This document shows positions 40,281 to 48,941 of a DNA stretch of 64,000 nucleotides, piece by piece; the first letter of the stretch is position 1, and every line of letters begins with the position of its first letter. The stretch covers positions 826,001-890,000 of the forward strand of contig NZ_LYOY01000051.1 in assembly GCF_001653515.1 (NCBI RefSeq), read 5' to 3'. This DNA is from Streptomyces sp. ERV7 (GTDB lineage: Bacteria; Actinomycetota; Actinomycetes; Streptomycetales; Streptomycetaceae). Under the pieces are notes generated by a model, which worked only from the letters and a program-made list of their open reading frames with translations, did no database searches and had not been told where the DNA came from. Made by a program: the position numbers and the translations under genes.

Positions 40281-41435
40281 TCACCGGTCCGCGGCTTCTC
40301 CGAAAAGCTGCGCCTCGATCGCCTCGTTGTACTTCTGGAGCGCGAACTCCTGCGTACCGAAGCAGTGTTCCTCGTTGGCCCCGCTCGTCAGCCCGATCTG
40401 GATCTCCCGGTAGATCTCCAGGTCCTCGTACTGCACCTGATAGGTCAGCTGACGGTTCTCCTCCCACTGCTCGGCACTGCCTTCCCGCACCGATCCCTTC
40501 GGCACGATGAGGCGCAGCTTCACGAGCGTCCGGGTCGGGCCGAGTGGGTGACTGGTAATCCACAGGAAGTGGTCCGACTGGTGCAGCACCGTCTCGTTGG
40601 GAAAGATCGTGTGGATCACGTTCGCCACCGACAGAAGACGCCGTTCGCTACGTTCCGTCCTGGTGATGAAGTTTATCGAGCGCTTCGGCAGGATCGACCG
40701 CAGATGCGGCCCAAACGCATCGAAGAAGAAAGTGCTGTTCTCGAAGAGCGGGTTGGCGCTCTTCGCATGCAGAAACGGGAAGTGGTACCCCTCAAGGGTC
40801 CCTTCGACGACCAGCTTCCAATTGATCTCCCACTCCTGGCTCTCGGCTCCGTAGATCTCGTACGAGGAGAGATCCAGATCCGCGATGTCGGGCCGGAAGT
40901 CACCCAGGAACGCGTCGAGGTCGGCGCGGCCCGGATTCTCCTCGGGCATCAGCCAGACGAACCCGTACGCCTCCACCGCGGGGAGCGCCACCAGATTGCG
41001 TTTCCCCCGCTCGACGCCGGGGAAGCAGTGCGGGCTCGGAATCGCGGCGAGGGTGCCGTCCAGGTCGTAGCGCCAGGCGTGATAGCCGCAGGTGAACTGC
41101 TTGCGCTCGCCTGACGGCTCCTTTTCCAGGCGGGCTCCGCGATGCCGGCAGGCGTTGAGGAAGACATGCGCCACGCCGTCCTGGTCGCGGCTGACGATCA
41201 ACGGCCTGCCGAAATGCTCCAGGGTCGCGAAGGTGCCGGGGGAGGGAATCTCGGAACTGTGCACCAGCATGGAGGGCAACTTCGCGAAAATGCGGTCGAG
41301 TTCCGCCTGGTACCACTGCGGTGACCGATAGCGGTCGACGCTGACCCGGGTGTCCGTGTCGGTCAGCGGGAGTCGCTTGTCACGAAGATGCTCCAGGGCA
41401 CGGTCAAGGATCCGGAGTTCCTCGTCGCGATCCAT
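40281..41435 (-). CDS. Rieske-type oxygenase, alpha-subunit-like
   Basis: A 384-residue Rieske non-heme iron oxygenase. The [2Fe-2S] site is CRHRGA (CxH) and CGYHAWRYD (Cx2H), about residues 95-120. The mononuclear iron site is EGYHFPFLH with the two histidines, at about 210-220. No beta subunit or dedicated reductase is next to it; such lone alpha-type enzymes occur in antibiotic pathways and do hydroxylation, desaturation or ring formation. ATG 41435 follows GGAGGGAG. It is convergent with the BenE gene, 12 nt apart at the stops. Confidence 0.88.
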   Translation of the reverse strand: MDRDEELRILDRALEHLRDKRLPLTDTDTRVSVDRYRSPQWYQAELDRIFAKLPSMLVHSSEIPSPGTFATLEHFGRPLIVSRDQDGVAHVFLNACRHRGARLEKEPSGERKQFTCGYHAWRYDLDGTLAAIPSPHCFPGVERGKRNLVALPAVEAYGFVWLMPEENPGRADLDAFLGDFRPDIADLDLSSYEIYGAESQEWEINWKLVVEGTLEGYHFPFLHAKSANPLFENSTFFFDAFGPHLRSILPKRSINFITRTERSERRLLSVANVIHTIFPNETVLHQSDHFLWITSHPLGPTRTLVKLRLIVPKGSVREGSAEQWEENRQLTYQVQYEDLEIYREIQIGLTSGANEEHCFGTQEFALQKYNEAIEAQLFGEAADR

Positions 41436-41646
41436 CCGCCAACTCCCTCCAAGTCCTGCAGGACACAAAGGTGATCATCGGGTTGAGGTTCGGGTGCGCC
41501 GCAATTCTATAGGGGTTCCTTTGTGGTGACGAGGGCTGTTCAATGTCAAAAAATACGCGGTTGAACGGGAGTTGTGCCATTCCGTATATCACCGGTAGAA
41601 CAGCGCGACAGCGGAACACCCTGCGGCCCGACAGGAGTGACCCGAC

Positions 41647-42963
41647 GTGCAGACGCATTTCCTACTCGCCGCACCCGCCGCGCCCTCCACCGGACGGTTC
41701 CTCCTCGCCCTCGCCGTCATCCTCGCGGTGGCCTTCGCGCTGGCCCGCCTCGCCCAACGCGTGCGGCAGCCCGCGGTGATGGGGGAGATCGTCGGCGGCA
41801 TCCTGCTGGGCCCGAGCCTGCTCTCCCTCTTCCCGGGCGACCTGGAGACCCGGCTGGTCCCGCCCTCGACCCTGTCCTACCTCCAGCTGCTGTCCCAACT
41901 GGGCCTGGTGCTCTTCATGTTCGGCGTGGGCTATCAGTTCGACATCGGGCATCTGCGCACCCCCACCGCGAAACGGCAGGTGGCGGCGGTGTCGCTGACG
42001 TCGGTGGCGCTGCCGTTCGCGCTGGGCGTGGGCCTCGCGTACGGGCTCTACTCCTGGCTCAGCAAGTCCGAGCTGAAGACGGACGGACCGCTGGGCCCGG
42101 CGCTCTTCCTCGGCGCGGCGATGTCCATCACCGCCTTCCCGGTCCTCGCCCGCATTCTGGCCGAACGCGGTCTGTACAAAGACCCGTTGGGTGCGATCTC
42201 GCTCGCCTGCGCGGCCGTCCAGGACTTCCTCGCGTGGTGCATCCTGGCGGCGGTGGTCGTGGTGGTCCGCGCGAGCGGGCCGTGGCCGCTGGCCCGGATG
42301 GCCCTGGAGTCGGCGCTGCTGCTGGCCGCGCTCGTCCTGCTGGTACGGCCGGGCCTCGACTGGCTGCTCGACCCGGCGAGACCCTGGGCGGGCGGCACCG
42401 CGCTCACCCACGCCGTCCTCGTCGTCGGCGTCCTGCTGAGCGCCGTCGCGACCGAGGAGATCGGTCTGCACGCCGTCTTCGGCGCGTTCGCCTTCGGCGC
42501 CGTCGCCCCGCACCGCCGCATCGACGAGACGGCCCCGCAGGTCCCCGAGCGCATCGAGCAGACCAGCCTGCTGCTCCTGCCGGTGTTCTTCACCGTCACC
42601 GGCATGTCCGTGGACGTCTCCGGCCTCGGCGGCCGGGGCCTGGTCATGACGGCGGCCGTGCTGGTGGCCGCCTGCGCGGGCAAGTTCACCGGCGCCTTCG
42701 GCGCGGCCCGCCTCACCGGTGCGACGCCCCGCGAGGCGACGGCCCTCGGGGTGCTCCTGAACTGCCGGGGCCTGACCGAACTGGTCATCCTCAACGTGGG
42801 CCTGGGCCTCGGCGTCATCGACACCCGCCTGTTCACGGCGATGGTGCTGATGGCGGTGGTCACGACGATGATGACGGGGCCGCTGCTTGAGCGGGTCCGT
42901 CCGGCGCGGCCACCGGCCCCCGGACGGCCGTCGGAGGTGCGGCCCGCGCTGGAGGCCGGATGA
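41647..42963 (+). CDS. CPA2-family cation/proton antiporter
   Basis: A 438-residue membrane protein with about 12 helices of the Na+(K+)/H+ antiporter type. Typical segments are VMGEIVGGILLGPSLL (about residues 40-55) and MSITAFPVLARILAE (about 159-173). GTG 41647 follows AGGAGTGACCC. Its stop overlaps the start of the first P450 (ATGA). The combination antiporter-P450-P450 looks like a fixed operon; whether it serves the biosynthetic cluster or ion balance is not clear. Some antiporters of this family give polyether or antibiotic resistance. Confidence 0.85.
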   Translation: MQTHFLLAAPAAPSTGRFLLALAVILAVAFALARLAQRVRQPAVMGEIVGGILLGPSLLSLFPGDLETRLVPPSTLSYLQLLSQLGLVLFMFGVGYQFDIGHLRTPTAKRQVAAVSLTSVALPFALGVGLAYGLYSWLSKSELKTDGPLGPALFLGAAMSITAFPVLARILAERGLYKDPLGAISLACAAVQDFLAWCILAAVVVVVRASGPWPLARMALESALLLAALVLLVRPGLDWLLDPARPWAGGTALTHAVLVVGVLLSAVATEEIGLHAVFGAFAFGAVAPHRRIDETAPQVPERIEQTSLLLLPVFFTVTGMSVDVSGLGGRGLVMTAAVLVAACAGKFTGAFGAARLTGATPREATALGVLLNCRGLTELVILNVGLGLGVIDTRLFTAMVLMAVVTTMMTGPLLERVRPARPPAPGRPSEVRPALEAG

Positions 42964-44219
42964 GGGGCGGCGGGGCGTTTCGGGAGGCCTACCCCGCCCC
43001 CGCAGCCGCCTTCTCGCTCTCCGCGCCGGTGCGGCTGTGGGAGGACGGCTTCGCCGCCGACCCGCACGCCTACTACGCGGCGCTGCGCGCCCAGGGCCCC
43101 GTCGGCTGGGCCGAACTCGCCCCGGGCGTCCCCGCGTACGTCGTCACCGACCGGCGGGCCGCGCTCGACCTGCTGCACGACAGCGACACCTGGTCGCACG
43201 ACCCGAGGCCCTGGGAGGCCACGGTCGCCTCGGACTCGCCGATCCTCGGCATGATGCGCTGGCGGCCCAACGCCCTGTTCGCGGACGGCGACGCCCACAT
43301 CCGCTACCGGCGCACCCTGCTGGACGCCTTCGACCTGGTCGAGCCGCACGACCTGCGCGAGCGGGTGCACCGGGCGGTGGACATCCTGGTGGGCCGGTTC
43401 GGACCGGCCGGGCGGGCGGACCTCGTCACGGAGTTCGCCCGGCCCCTGATGGCGCTGGTCTTCAACAACCTGTTCGGCCTGCCCGACAGCGAGAGCGGCC
43501 GCCTCAACGACTCGCTCGGCCAGATGATGGAGGGCGGCGAGCAGGCGGCGCAGGGCGAGGCCGAGTACGGCCGCTACGTCCTCGAACTCGTCGCCGCCAA
43601 GAGCGAGCGGCGCGGCGACGACCTCACCAGCCGGCTCCTGGACCACCCGGCGGGGCTCACCCCCGAGGAGGTCACCTGGCAGGTGTTCCTGACCCTCGGC
43701 GCGGGCCACGAGCCCACCGCCAACCTCGTCTCCAACGCCCTGTCGCGCATCCTCGGCAACCCCGCCTACTACTCCACCCTGACCAGCGGCTCGCGCCCGG
43801 TCGCGGACGCCGTCGCGGAGGTGCTGCGGTACGAGACGCCGCTCTCCAACTACGGCATCCACTTCGCCCGGCAGTCGCTGAGCTTCCACGGGGTGTGGAT
43901 CCAGGCCGCCGTGCCGGTGGTCGTCTCCTACGGCGCCATCGGCCACTTCGCGGAGCACGACTTCGCCGGGGCGCACCACCCGCACGACGCCTCCCATCTG
44001 TCCTGGTCGGCCGGCAACCACGGCTGCCCGGTCAAGCAGCACACCCTGCTGATCGCCACCGAGGCCATCGAGCGGCTCACCCAGTGGCTGCCCGACCTCG
44101 GCCCCACCACCGAGCGCGGGCGTCTGACCTGGCGCCCCGGCCCGTTCCACCGTTCGCTCACGTCGCTGCCCGTCCGCTTCACCCCGCGCACCCCCGACCA
44201 GCCAGGAGAACGAGCATGA
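42960..44219 (+). CDS. Cytochrome P450 (unusual heme-binding loop)
   Basis: A 419-residue soluble P450. The I-helix has TLGAGHEPTAN (AGxxT type, about residues 241-251) and the ExxR motif is EVLR (about 285). The heme loop reads WSAGNHGCPVKQH: the Cys ligand is present, but the Phe seven residues before it is Trp, and the Gly two residues after it is Val. It starts inside the antiporter stop and overlaps the second P450, so the three are co-translated. Substrate unknown. Confidence 0.85.
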   Translation: MRGGGAFREAYPAPAAAFSLSAPVRLWEDGFAADPHAYYAALRAQGPVGWAELAPGVPAYVVTDRRAALDLLHDSDTWSHDPRPWEATVASDSPILGMMRWRPNALFADGDAHIRYRRTLLDAFDLVEPHDLRERVHRAVDILVGRFGPAGRADLVTEFARPLMALVFNNLFGLPDSESGRLNDSLGQMMEGGEQAAQGEAEYGRYVLELVAAKSERRGDDLTSRLLDHPAGLTPEEVTWQVFLTLGAGHEPTANLVSNALSRILGNPAYYSTLTSGSRPVADAVAEVLRYETPLSNYGIHFARQSLSFHGVWIQAAVPVVVSYGAIGHFAEHDFAGAHHPHDASHLSWSAGNHGCPVKQHTLLIATEAIERLTQWLPDLGPTTERGRLTWRPGPFHRSLTSLPVRFTPRTPDQPGERA

Positions 44220-45445
44220 CCCCGTCCACGCGAGTGCCCCTCGACCCGTTCGGCGCCGACATCCCCGCCGAGAGCGCCAGGCTGCGCGCGCTCGGCACGG
44301 TGGTGCCCGTCGAGCTGCCAGGGGGCATCCCCGCCTGGGCGCCCACCGGTTACGACACCCTCAAGTCGCTGATCCTCGACCCCCGGGTCAGCAAGGACCC
44401 CCGTCAGCACTGGGGGCTGTGGTCCGAGCTCGGCGAGCACCCCGACTGGGGCTGGATCCTGGGCTGGGTCGGCGTGATCAACATGCTCTCCACCTACGGG
44501 GCCGACCACACCCGGCTGCGCAAGCTCGTCGCCCCCAGCTTCACCGCCCGGCGCACCGAGGCGATGCGCACCCGGGTGGAGGAGATCACCGCGGAGCTGC
44601 TCGACGAGCTGGCCGAGGCGGCCGCCTCCGGCGAGCCGGCCGATCTGAAGGCGGCCTACGCGCACCCGCTGCCGATGCGGCTGATCTGCGAACTGTTCGG
44701 CGTACCGGGCTACTTGGTCAAGGACATGGCCCGGCTGATCGCGGCCATCATGGACACCTCGGACCCGAGCCCCGAGCACGCCGAGTCCGTCCAGAAGCAG
44801 ATCGCCTATGTGCTGCCCGCCCTCATCGCGTTCAAGAGCGAGGTGCCGGGCGACGACATGACCACCGAGCTGATCAAGGTCCGGGACGAGGACGGCGACC
44901 GGCTCAGCAACGAGGAGCTCGTCTACACGCTGCTGCTCGTCATCGGCGCCGGCTTCGAGACGACGGTCAACCTGATCGGCAACGCCGTCGTCGACCTGCT
45001 CCACCACCCCGACCAGCTCGCCGCCGTCCGCTCCGGCGAGATCAGCTGGGACAACGTGATCGACGAGGTCCTGCGGGTCCACCCGTCGATCGCCACCCTG
45101 CCGCTGCGCTTCGCCGTCAGCGACATCACGGTCGACGGGGTCACCATCCCGGCGGGTGACGCCATCGTCACCACCTACGCGGCGGCCGGCCACGACCCGG
45201 CCCACTACGGCGAGAACGCCGGAGCCTTCGACGCCACCCGCGCCGCCGACGACCACCTGGCCTTCGGCATCGGCGTGCACCGCTGCATCGGCGCACCGCT
45301 GGCCCGGATGGAGGCGCTCACCGCGCTGCCCGCCCTCTTCGACCGCTTCCCGGACCTGCGACTGGCCGCGCGGCCGGACGAGTTGAGCCAGGTGCCGTCG
45401 TTCATCGCCTTCGGCTACCAGGAGATCCCGGTCGACCTCGGCTGA
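44216..45445 (+). CDS. Cytochrome P450
   Basis: A 409-residue soluble P450 with all standard motifs: IGAGFETTVN in the I-helix (about residues 242-251), EVLR for ExxR (about 284), and the heme loop FGIGVHRCIGAPLAR (about 347-361). ATG 44216 overlaps the first P450's stop. The second P450 is canonical while the first has an altered heme loop, so the two are not simple duplicates. A hairpin terminator follows at 45471. Confidence 0.92.
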   Translation: MTPSTRVPLDPFGADIPAESARLRALGTVVPVELPGGIPAWAPTGYDTLKSLILDPRVSKDPRQHWGLWSELGEHPDWGWILGWVGVINMLSTYGADHTRLRKLVAPSFTARRTEAMRTRVEEITAELLDELAEAAASGEPADLKAAYAHPLPMRLICELFGVPGYLVKDMARLIAAIMDTSDPSPEHAESVQKQIAYVLPALIAFKSEVPGDDMTTELIKVRDEDGDRLSNEELVYTLLLVIGAGFETTVNLIGNAVVDLLHHPDQLAAVRSGEISWDNVIDEVLRVHPSIATLPLRFAVSDITVDGVTIPAGDAIVTTYAAAGHDPAHYGENAGAFDATRAADDHLAFGIGVHRCIGAPLARMEALTALPALFDRFPDLRLAARPDELSQVPSFIAFGYQEIPVDLG

Positions 45446-45470
45446 GCGGACAGCGGCGGCGGGCGGCGGT

Positions 45471-45487
45471 CCGGACCCCCGGTCCGG
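45471..45487. terminator. Hairpin after the P450 operon
   Basis: CCGGACC-CCC-GGTCCGG, a 7-bp stem with a 3-nt loop, 26 nt past the stop. It separates the P450 operon from the convergent FMN reductase gene. Confidence 0.55.
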
Positions 45488-45557
45488 CGGCGCCGTACCG
45501 CTGCGTTTCGGACGATCTGAGCGGTCCCGGCGCCGGTGGCCGGCCGGGGCCGCGCGG

Positions 45558-46274
45558 TCACCGGTGCTCGGGGTTGGCGAAGTCGTCCCGGCAGCCCGCG
45601 TCCCAGGCGGAGCGCTGGTTGCCGTGCGCGGGGATGCCGCCCGCCCGCTTGAGCAGCGCGGCCAGGTGCATCAGGTTCCAGCTCATGAACGACGTGTTGC
45701 GGTTGGTGAAGTCGTTCTCGGGGCCGCCCGAGCCCGGGTCCAGATACGACGGGCCGGGCCCCGCCTCACCGATCCACCCCGCGTCGGCCTGCGGGGCGAT
45801 GGTGTAGCCGAGGTGCTGGAGGCTGTAGAGGAGGTTCATGGCGCAGTGCTTGACGCCGTCCTCGTTGCCGGTGATCAGACAGCCGCCGACCCGGCCGTAG
45901 TACGCGTACTGGCCCTGCTCGTTGAGCAGGCTGGAGCAGGCGTAGAGCCGCTCCACCACCCGCTTGGCCACCGAGCTGTTGTCGCCCAGCCAGATGGGCC
46001 CGCACAGCACCAGGATGTCGGCCGCCATCACCTTCTCGTACAGCTCCGGCCAGGCGTCGCTCGCCCAGCCGTGCGCGGTCATGTCCGGCCAGACCCCGGT
46101 CGCGATGTCGTGGTCCACGGCGCGGACCACCTCCGTGGCCACCCCGTTCCCCTCCATCACCGCGCGGCTGCGGTCGATCAGCCCCTCGGTGTTGCTGACC
46201 TCGGGGGAGCGTTTGAGCGTGCAGTTGACGTAGAGGGCGCGCAGGTCGTCATAGCGGTACGGCGTCGGGGCCAT
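45558..46274 (-). CDS. NAD(P)H-dependent FMN reductase / flavodoxin-fold oxidoreductase
   Basis: A 238-residue flavodoxin-like protein. The N-terminal strand ALYVNCTLKRSPEVSNTEG is the FMN phosphate-binding region of the FMN-reductase family, and ILVLCGPIWLGDNSSVAKR (about residues 87-105) is the second flavin loop. It could provide reduced flavin or electrons to the oxygenases nearby, or be an unrelated quinone reductase. ATG 46274 follows GAGGAGAG. It is transcribed alone, convergent to the P450s. Confidence 0.82.
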   Translation of the reverse strand: MAPTPYRYDDLRALYVNCTLKRSPEVSNTEGLIDRSRAVMEGNGVATEVVRAVDHDIATGVWPDMTAHGWASDAWPELYEKVMAADILVLCGPIWLGDNSSVAKRVVERLYACSSLLNEQGQYAYYGRVGGCLITGNEDGVKHCAMNLLYSLQHLGYTIAPQADAGWIGEAGPGPSYLDPGSGGPENDFTNRNTSFMSWNLMHLAALLKRAGGIPAHGNQRSAWDAGCRDDFANPEHR

Positions 46275-46383
46275 CGGCTCTCCTCGGGGCGGTGGGAGTC
46301 CTCCCCAGCCTCCCGGGTCGGGGGCCGCCGGGCCACCTCGGCGGCCCCGAACGAATGAGCCGGGCCCCGGCGGCCCGCTCCCG

Positions 46384-46893
46384 CTACTGCACGCGCACCT
46401 CGGAGGCGTCGGAGGAGCCGTCGTCCGGCAGGTGGACGTCGTCGACCGAGATGTTGACCTCCACGACCTCCAGACCGGTCATCCGCTCCACCGCCGCGAT
46501 CACGTTCTCGCGCACCTCGGCGGCGACCGCCGTGATGCTCACCCCGTACTCCACCACCACGTCCAGGTCGATGGCGGTCTGCCGCTCGCCGACCTCGACC
46601 TTCACGCCCCGGCTGACGGCCGCGCCGCGCGCCCTCGGCACCCGGTCGCGCATCGCGCCGATGGTACGGGCGAACCCGCCGCCCAGCGCGTGGATGCCCG
46701 GAACCTCGCGCGCGGCGAGGCCGGCGATCTTCTCCACCACGCCCCCGGCGATCGTCGTGCGGCCCCGGGTCGCGGGTGGCTGACCGGCACCGCTCCGCGC
46801 GGTCTGCAGGGTGGTGCCCGAAGTACCGCTGCGGTATTCGTCGGTGTCGGGGGTCTCGGGCTTCTCCACGGCAGAGCTGATCGGCTCCGTCAT
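46384..46893 (-). CDS. Asp23/Gls24-family envelope stress protein
   Basis: A 169-residue protein with a disordered N-terminus (residues 1-45, many Ser/Thr/Gly) and one Asp23 domain (GVVEKIAGLAAREVPGI onward; VDVVVEYGVSI-type strand LDVVVEYGVSITAVAAEVR). Family members gather at the membrane under alkaline or envelope stress in Gram-positive bacteria. ATG 46893 follows CAGGAGGTGGC. Streptomyces usually encode several in a row; this copy is single. Function in actinobacteria is not established. Confidence 0.85.
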   Translation of the reverse strand: MTEPISSAVEKPETPDTDEYRSGTSGTTLQTARSGAGQPPATRGRTTIAGGVVEKIAGLAAREVPGIHALGGGFARTIGAMRDRVPRARGAAVSRGVKVEVGERQTAIDLDVVVEYGVSITAVAAEVRENVIAAVERMTGLEVVEVNISVDDVHLPDDGSSDASEVRVQ

Positions 46894-47175
46894 CCGAAGC
46901 CACCTCCTGGGGTCGGGGTCGGTGCGCGGGGTCCGCGCGTTCTCGTCCTGCGAGTACCGTGCGCGCGGCTCGTCATGCGGGCAAGGGGGCGTTCCCCGCC
47001 TCTTGTTCCTTGTCCAGCGCGCGTCAACACGGGCGCCGTCCACTGCTCCGGCCGGGTTCTCCTGCTGTACAAGAACACGCGAGACGGTGGTCGGGAGTGA
47101 TCCCATGACTGCCGTGGCAACTGATGCCCCGTCAAGACAAGGCGTCACCGGCGCCTTTTCGGCTGGAGGAAGATC

Positions 47176-48726
47176 ATGAGACGTATCCGGTTGACCCGCT
47201 GTCTCCTCGCCCTCGCGGGCGCTCTCTCCCTGGCGACGCTGCCCGCGAGCCCCTCGGCCGCCGACCACAAGGGCACCCCGGTCCTGCGGGTGATGCCGCT
47301 TGGCGACTCGATCACCTGGGGCGGCGGCAGCCCCACCCTCTCCTCGTACCGGCGCCCGCTCTGGCAGATCATGCGGCACGAAAGCCGCTACACCGTACGG
47401 TTCGTGGGCTCCAAGGCCTCCGGCAGCTTCGCCGACTTCTCCAACGAGGGCCACAGCGGCTATGTCATCGACCAGCTGACCGCCGGCATCGACGGCTGGA
47501 TGGCCGGCGCCCGGCCCGACGTCGTCCTGCTCCACGTCGGGATCAACGACATCGCCAGGGGCATCGACCTGCCGCACGCCCCCGACCGCCTCGCCGCCCT
47601 GGTCGACCGGATCTACGCGGACAAGCCGGGCGTCACCGTCCTCGTGATGGGCCTCATCCCCACCACGAGCGGACTGGAGGAGCCCGCCAAGGCGTTCAAC
47701 GTACGGGTCAAGGAGCTGGAGGAGACCGAGACCGAGGCCGGGCAGAAGTTCCGCTATGTGGAGCCGCCCGCGCTGACCCCGGCCGAGTTCGTCGACCAGC
47801 TGCACCCCAACGACGCCGGATTCCGGCGGATGGCCTGGTCCTTCTTCAGGCCCCTGGACGCGGTGTGGCGCGGCGGCTGGGAGCCCGGCGGCCCCGCGCT
47901 CGGCGCGGGCACCGAGGCGGGCGGTGCGGGCCCGGTGCGCTGGGCGGACCTCGACGGCGACCGCCGCATGGACCGGTTCACGCTCGACGGGCACGGCGGT
48001 GTCTTCGTGCACCTCAACCGGGGCGGCGCAGGACACGGCGGCTGGAAGCCGCTCGGCCGGGTGCTGGGGGGTCTGCCCGCCGACCCGGCCCGGGTGCGGT
48101 TCGCGGACTTCGACGGCGACAGCCGTGCCGACTGCGTCACCCTGGACGAGAGCGGCGCCGTCTCCGTCCGCCTCTACCGGGGCGGCGACGGTCACGGCGG
48201 CTGGCAGCTGCTCGGACACGTCACCGGGGGCAGCACGGCGGACGCGGGCCAGGTGGTGTTCGCGGACTTCGACGGCGACGGCCGGACCGACTACGTCACC
48301 CTCGGCTCCACCGGCGAGGTACGGGTACGGCTCAACCGGGGCGGCGACGACCGCGGCGGCTGGACCGACTGGGGCCGGGTCGCCACCGGCGTGACCGCCG
48401 ACGCGAGCCGGGTGCGCTTCGCCGACCTCGACGACGACGGCCGCCCCGACTACAGCGTGGTGGCGGCGGGCGGCGCGGTCCGCTCCTTCCTCAACCGGGG
48501 CGGCGACGGCCGGGGCAGCTGGGTCGACCTCGGCAACACCACCACCGGCTTCACCGAGGACGCCGCGCGGGTGTCCCTGGCCGACTTCAACGGGGACGGC
48601 AACGCCGACTACGTCCTGGCGGGCCCCTCGGCCACGGCGGCGTCCGTGTACACCTGGGCGGGCGGCGACGGTCACGGCGGCTGGGTCGCCCGGGGCCCGG
48701 TGGTCTCGGCGGCAACAGGCTCTTAG
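47176..48726 (+). CDS. Secreted SGNH hydrolase with FG-GAP/VCBS-type repeats
   Basis: A 516-residue secreted esterase. A signal peptide (about residues 1-29, RRIRLTR then a hydrophobic core, cut near SAADH) leads into a GDSL/SGNH domain: block I GDSITWGG (43-50), GIND (about 122-125), and DQLHPND with the catalytic Asp and His (about 209-215). The C-terminal 285 residues are five to six repeats of about 55 residues of the type FADFDGDGRTDYVTL, which form a beta-propeller with calcium sites in related proteins. ATG 47176 follows GGAGGAAG. The natural ester substrate, perhaps a polysaccharide, is unknown. Confidence 0.88.
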   Translation: MRRIRLTRCLLALAGALSLATLPASPSAADHKGTPVLRVMPLGDSITWGGGSPTLSSYRRPLWQIMRHESRYTVRFVGSKASGSFADFSNEGHSGYVIDQLTAGIDGWMAGARPDVVLLHVGINDIARGIDLPHAPDRLAALVDRIYADKPGVTVLVMGLIPTTSGLEEPAKAFNVRVKELEETETEAGQKFRYVEPPALTPAEFVDQLHPNDAGFRRMAWSFFRPLDAVWRGGWEPGGPALGAGTEAGGAGPVRWADLDGDRRMDRFTLDGHGGVFVHLNRGGAGHGGWKPLGRVLGGLPADPARVRFADFDGDSRADCVTLDESGAVSVRLYRGGDGHGGWQLLGHVTGGSTADAGQVVFADFDGDGRTDYVTLGSTGEVRVRLNRGGDDRGGWTDWGRVATGVTADASRVRFADLDDDGRPDYSVVAAGGAVRSFLNRGGDGRGSWVDLGNTTTGFTEDAARVSLADFNGDGNADYVLAGPSATAASVYTWAGGDGHGGWVARGPVVSAATGS

Positions 48727-48855
48727 GGCCGCGCGGGCACGGGGGTGGGCGGCGGGGCCACGACATCAAGTGAACGGTCCGGCCCCGTCAACACCCCTGA
48801 TCCTTCAAGGAAGTTGACGCACCCTCATTGACACATCTGGTCCGGGCCACGATTC

Positions 48856-48869
48856 TGAGAGCGCTCTCA
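48856..48869. promoter_or_regulatory. LacI-family operator-like palindrome before the GH64 gene
   Basis: TGAGAGCGCTCTCA is a perfect 14-bp palindrome, 72 nt before the glucanase start. It differs only at two symmetric positions from TGGGAGCGCTCCCA, the CebR/CelR cellulose-regulator site in actinobacteria, and is probably bound by a sugar-responsive LacI-type repressor. Confidence 0.6.
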
Positions 48870-48941
48870 CGAGGTGGAAGAGATGATTCCTCCTTGCGGC
48901 GCCCCCCACGTGAACCACCGGATCCGATGAGGAGTTGGAGC

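Larger units (their letters stand above)
27777..46274. other. Candidate biosynthetic gene cluster (halogenated/cyclopropane amino acid type)
   Basis: Four transcription blocks appear co-functional. They are a plus operon (KAS III-like, DAAO-like, amino acid:carrier-protein ligase, carrier protein), a minus operon (KAS III-like, MFS, muconolactone-isomerase-like), a plus operon (SyrB2-like halogenase, A domain, PCP, TE, acyl-CoA-dehydrogenase fold, BenE), and a Rieske gene. A CPA2 antiporter with two P450s and an FMN reductase may be part of it or may be neighbours. No pathway-specific regulator gene is seen. The product is not identified. The right boundary is uncertain and could lie at about 41.4 kb. 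Confidence 0.65.

Noticed and set aside
41647..45445. P450 pair as part of a conservon (cvn) operon
   Set aside because: No histidine kinase, roadblock, DUF742 or GTPase genes precede the P450s.
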